Of a stretch of DNA of 8,529 nt, positions 6,640 to 8,529 are shown piece after piece; positions within the stretch are counted from its first letter, which is position 1; each line of letters starts with the position of its first letter. The DNA comes from Deltaproteobacteria bacterium (GTDB taxonomy: Bacteria; Bdellovibrionota; JACOXK01; 2-02-FULL-40-11). The notes under the pieces were generated by a model, which was not told the origin of the DNA, did not search any database, and saw only the letters and a list, made by a program, of their open reading frames with translations. The position numbers and the translations under genes are program-made. Location: assembly GCA_016193165.1 (NCBI GenBank), contig JACPST010000098.1, positions 1-8,529 on the forward strand, written 5' to 3'.

Positions 6640-6666
6640 TTGATAATGTGGTATAACTGTTATACT
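6640..6666 (+). promoter_or_regulatory. Promoter of the toxin-antitoxin operon
   Basis: TTGATA (6640-6645) and TATACT (6661-6666) with a 15-nt spacer lie just upstream of the toxin ATG at 6675. Only 8 nt separate the -10 from the ATG and no Shine-Dalgarno sequence is present, so the toxin mRNA is probably leaderless or nearly so. The spacer is shorter than the ideal 17 nt, as expected of a weak or activator-dependent promoter. Confidence 0.5.
6651..6665 (+). promoter_or_regulatory. Palindromic operator overlapping the toxin promoter
   Basis: GTATAAC, one central T, then GTTATAC is a perfect inverted repeat that covers most of the -10 box. Ribbon-helix-helix antitoxins bind short palindromes at their own promoters, and the second gene of this operon encodes such a protein. 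This is therefore the likely site of autorepression by the antitoxin or the toxin-antitoxin complex. Confidence 0.65.
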
Positions 6667-6674
6667 ATATTAGT

Positions 6675-6947
6675 ATGAGGTTCAAGTTCGACAAGAACAA
6701 GAGTCAGTGGCTTAGGAAAAGACGAGGAATCGGATTTGAAGAAGCACAGGAAATATGGATGCGTCCTTATTATTTAGATCACAGAGGTGATTGTCCTGAA
6801 CAGTGGAGAGCCATTGGGTGGGCAAAAGGAAAGCTCTATTCAGTTATTTACGAAGAAAGAGAAGATGATGAAGGAGAATATCATCATCTTGTAACACTTT
6901 GGAAATCTACCAAAGAGGAGAAAAAACTATATGAAGAAAATTCTTAA
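6675..6947 (+). CDS. brnT: BrnT-type (DUF497) ribonuclease toxin
   Basis: This 90-residue protein is the normal size for the BrnT family of RelE-fold ribonuclease toxins, which cut RNA and stop translation. Family features in order are F-K-F-D-K-N-K (3-9), R-G-I-G-F-E-E-A (17-24), D35 and R37, R-A-I-G (45-48), L-Y-S-V-I-Y-E-E-R (54-62), and a final K-S-T-K-E-E-K-K-L-Y (77-86). The usual R-I-I-S-A-R-x-A strand is replaced by H-H-L-V-T-L-W-K-S (70-78), so this is a divergent member and activity is uncertain. The ATG is chosen because the family begins at this point; no ribosome binding site precedes it. The gene overlaps the antitoxin by 17 nt, with the toxin first as is usual for BrnTA, and sits behind a palindromic operator. 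Confidence 0.82.
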   Translation: MRFKFDKNKSQWLRKRRGIGFEEAQEIWMRPYYLDHRGDCPEQWRAIGWAKGKLYSVIYEEREDDEGEYHHLVTLWKSTKEEKKLYEENS

Positions 6948-7209
6948 AAAAAACGTTGTTTCTGCAGAAAAGATTGCAAAAGAAGCAGGCCAAGGAAAAG
7001 ATATTTCAAGATACTTTACCAACAAAGGTAAAATGATGCCTCCTGCGATACAAAGGGTAAACCTGGATGTGACGAGGGATATGCTTAAAGAACTAGATGA
7101 TGCAGCAGAGGAATTAAATGTGAGTCGCCAGGCGGTGATAAAATTGCTTGTGAGACAAGCCCTCAATCAACATTATCTGGCACAAAAAGCTAAAAAATAT
7201 GGAACATAA
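6931..7209 (+). CDS. Ribbon-helix-helix (CopG-type) antitoxin partner of BrnT
   Basis: This basic protein has 92 residues. Residues 41-80 form a ribbon-helix-helix DNA-binding domain: strand Q-R-V-N-L-D-V (41-47), helix about 48-62 (R-D-M-L-K-E-L-D-D-A-A-E), turn N-V-S-R-Q (63-67) and second helix to about 80 (A-V-I-K-L-L-V-R-Q-A-L). The N-terminal 40 residues (S-A-E-K-I-A-K-E-A-G-Q-G-K-D-I-S-R-Y-F) would be the toxin-binding part, an arrangement like CopG-type antitoxins paired with DUF497 toxins. It differs from classical BrnA, whose DUF4415 domain has another layout, so no symbol is given. A strong ribosome binding site, AGAGGAG (6914-6920), lies 10 nt before the ATG inside the toxin gene. 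That should give more antitoxin than toxin from one transcript. It probably represses its own promoter at 6651-6665. Confidence 0.82.
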   Translation: MKKILKKNVVSAEKIAKEAGQGKDISRYFTNKGKMMPPAIQRVNLDVTRDMLKELDDAAEELNVSRQAVIKLLVRQALNQHYLAQKAKKYGT

Positions 7210-7230
7210 AACTCACGATAACAACTAGTT

Positions 7231-7267
7231 TTAAAGCCTGGGATTCTTCACTTCGCTCAGAATGACA
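7231..7267 (-). repeat. REP-like palindromic element, copy 2 (inverted)
   Basis: Read on the minus strand this 37-nt element begins TGTCATTCTGAG and ends CAGGCTTTAA, matching copy 1 at 6053-6092 with small indels. The outer stem is ATTCT/AGAAT, against ATCCC/GGGAT in copy 1, so the pairing is kept although the bases changed. The flanking G-A pairs and the GAA loop are shared. It lies between the convergent antitoxin and HEPN genes. Confidence 0.75.
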
Positions 7268-7286
7268 AGTGTATTCTGTTACTAAT

Positions 7287-7700
7287 CTATTTATGAGCGA
7301 GGGTGGCTAGGACAGTTTGGACAAGCCAGGTAGCATCCTCTTTTGCTTTTTTAGCATCGGATTCTTTATAAAATTCAGAAGGAGTGAGGTCTTCACTCCC
7401 ATAAAAGGATAATTCAAGATCCCGTCTCATATATCTAGAAATTTGAGATAGTTTTGTGACATATTTTTTTAGAGGTGATGAAAAAAGATGTTCATTGTCT
7501 TTTAAAATTTGACTGACATCATGAATCCAGGGAATTTCAATATTAAAATGTTTCAAAAGTGCTTTTAAAGCAAGTTCTACTACCTTTTGAGCTTCGCAAA
7601 CCACATCTGCCCAACTTTTACGTTTGTATAAAAGTTCTATCGCTGCCAAGCGATGTTGAGATCGCAATAAGTAGTCTTCAGTTAATGATCGTTTTTTCAT
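7287..7700 (-). CDS. HEPN-domain protein, no visible nucleotidyltransferase partner
   Basis: This 137-residue all-helical protein has the HEPN pattern. The first helix is T-E-D-Y-L-L-R-S (7-14) with A-A-I-E-L-L (19-24). The core helix W-A-D-V-V-C-E-A-Q-K-V-V-E-L-A-L-K-A-L-L-K (30-50) is followed by I-H-D-V-S-Q-I-L (59-66). Later come I-S-R-Y-M-R-R-D (87-94) and a C-terminal helix with S-D-A-K-K-A-K-E-D-A (114-123). HEPN proteins are often RNases or toxins, paired with a small MNT nucleotidyltransferase, or parts of larger defence proteins. The R-x4-6-H catalytic motif is not seen here and no MNT gene is adjacent, so enzymatic activity is doubtful. The ATG at 7700 matches the family start; a TTG at 7724 would add eight residues. 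Neither has a good ribosome binding site. The gene is convergent with the antitoxin gene and divergent from the helicase. Confidence 0.78.
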   Translation of the reverse strand: MKKRSLTEDYLLRSQHRLAAIELLYKRKSWADVVCEAQKVVELALKALLKHFNIEIPWIHDVSQILKDNEHLFSSPLKKYVTKLSQISRYMRRDLELSFYGSEDLTPSEFYKESDAKKAKEDATWLVQTVLATLAHK

Positions 7701-7757
7701 TATTGTGAGTTTAATTTTATCCAACAGGGATGTCGATGAGAAAACAGCAAGCTATCT

Positions 7758-7785
7758 TTTACGGCACACCTGTGTTACATGTAAT
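7758..7785 (+). promoter_or_regulatory. Candidate promoter of the helicase gene
   Basis: TTTACG (7758-7763) and TGTAAT (7780-7785) are spaced by 16 nt, with the helicase ATG 17 nt after the -10. The -10 overlaps a perfect 10-bp palindrome TTACATGTAA (7775-7784). The match is weak and was called by eye. Confidence 0.3.
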
Positions 7786-7802
7786 CCCCTTTTTAATTAG
7801 AT

Positions 7803-8529
7803 ATGAATAACTTTAAAGAAATGGATTTACCGGTAAAGCTTCAAGGCGCTTTGGAAGCGATGAAGTTTCATGTGCCAACGCCCATTCAAGTGAAGGCCAT
7901 TCCTGTGGCTCTTTCAGGAAAAGACCTTATTGGGTGTGCTCAGACGGGGACAGGAAAAACGGCTGCATTTTGTATTCCGATCATCTGTCATCTTTTGAAG
8001 AGTCCTGGGCAATCTGCGCTTATTTTGGTTCCCACTCGGGAATTAGCTTTTCAAATTGTAGATGTTTTAAATAAGCTAACAGTGTCATTTTCTAATCTTC
8101 GGCCTGCTCTCATTATTGGGGGGGCATCCTTGTATGCCCAAATGAAATCTATTTCAAGAAAGCCTCAAATTATCGTAGCAACGCCCGGTAGGCTGATTGA
8201 CCATCTTGCAAGAAAATCTTTTTCTGTGGGTATGACTAAAATAGTTGTTCTAGATGAGGCAGATCGAATGCTCGATATGGGGTTTGAACCACAGCTCAAA
8301 GAGATATTTCGTTATCTTCCGCAGGCTAGGCAAACGCTTCTTTTCTCAGCTACATTTCCAAGTCACATAGAAAATTTAGCAAAAAGATATTTACGTGATC
8401 CTGTGCGTCTTTCGGTGGGGCAAACTTCTCAGCCCGTAGCAGAAGTTAAACAAGCGGCCATTCAAACAACGGAAAGAGAAAAGAATAGTGTGCTCTTAAA
8501 TGAACTGAAAGCAAGAGAGGGTTCCATTC
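7803..8529 (+). CDS. DEAD-box ATP-dependent RNA helicase, 3' end beyond window
   Basis: An open frame from the ATG at 7803 gives 242 codons before the right edge. In order it has an upstream aromatic F4 and Q motif ending P-T-P-I-Q (25-29), motif I A-Q-T-G-T-G-K-T (46-53), Ia P-T-R-E-L-A (77-82), a G-G motif at 106-107, Ib T-P-G-R (127-130), motif II D-E-A-D (151-154) followed by R-M-L-D-M-G-F, and motif III S-A-T (182-184). This is the complete first RecA-like domain and the start of the second. The sequence fits the RhlE/CsdA-type group that remodels RNA in ribosome assembly or mRNA decay; which member cannot be decided without the C-terminus. All catalytic motifs seen are intact. There is no clear ribosome binding site, and the start is placed where the family usually begins, just before the Q motif. 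Confidence 0.93.
   Translation, partial: MNNFKEMDLPVKLQGALEAMKFHVPTPIQVKAIPVALSGKDLIGCAQTGTGKTAAFCIPIICHLLKSPGQSALILVPTRELAFQIVDVLNKLTVSFSNLRPALIIGGASLYAQMKSISRKPQIIVATPGRLIDHLARKSFSVGMTKIVVLDEADRMLDMGFEPQLKEIFRYLPQARQTLLFSATFPSHIENLAKRYLRDPVRLSVGQTSQPVAEVKQAAIQTTEREKNSVLLNELKAREGSI

Noticed and set aside
6053..7267. The two inverted repeats as ends of an insertion sequence
   Set aside because: No transposase lies between them and no target-site duplication was seen. Their position at convergent gene ends and hairpin form fit REP-type elements better.
7231..7267. CRISPR or tRNA-like structure in the palindromic repeat
   Set aside because: There are only two copies, in opposite orientations and 1.1 kb apart, with no regular spacers and no cloverleaf features.
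7701..7724. TTG at 7724 as HEPN start
   Set aside because: It adds eight residues outside the domain, has no ribosome binding site, and an ATG at 7700 fits the family start better.

Overview
The window looks like chromosomal DNA from an AT-rich Gram-negative bacterium. The gene types fit a deltaproteobacterial or Bdellovibrionota-like lineage, possibly uncultured, but that is an inference from gene content and no marker gene settles it. All calls rest on motifs and architecture read by eye.

Layout. Positions 1-2111 (minus strand) hold the first 703 codons of a large secreted esterase/lipase-like protein that runs off the left edge. It has a signal peptide, a G-H-G oxyanion-type motif, a G-L-S-M-G nucleophile elbow, and three EF-hand-type calcium loops just before the elbow. 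Diverging from it is a plus-strand four-gene operon (about 2134-6027): a GldA-like ABC ATPase, a GldF-like six-helix permease, a GldG-like membrane-anchored extracytoplasmic protein and a DUF4340-type protein. The genes are 4 nt overlapping to 11 nt apart and mostly have strong ribosome binding sites. The ATPase ORF lacks its expected N-terminus, because the conserved residues upstream of its only standard start lie in an open frame without a start codon. A one-base change in a T5 run would join that frame to an ATG at 2134.

From 6028 to 7286 is a small accessory segment. A short palindromic REP-like element occurs twice in opposite orientations (6053-6092 and 7231-7267), each time between the 3' ends of convergent genes. 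Between the copies lie a small exported protein (minus) and a BrnT-type toxin followed by a ribbon-helix-helix antitoxin (plus). A perfect 7+1+7 palindrome overlaps the toxin promoter and is the likely autoregulatory operator. Just outside the second copy is a HEPN-domain protein (minus), with no nucleotidyltransferase partner visible.

The right end (7803 onward, plus) is the N-terminal RecA-like domain and the beginning of the second domain of a DEAD-box RNA helicase, cut by the window edge.

How it fits together: the ABC operon encodes an ATPase, a permease and two extracytoplasmic accessory proteins that probably form one envelope complex of unknown substrate. The toxin-antitoxin pair is self-contained. 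Several genes have a -10-like hexamer 6-8 nt before the ATG and no ribosome binding site, which suggests leaderless transcripts. No rRNA, tRNA, CRISPR array, insertion sequence or replication origin was seen.
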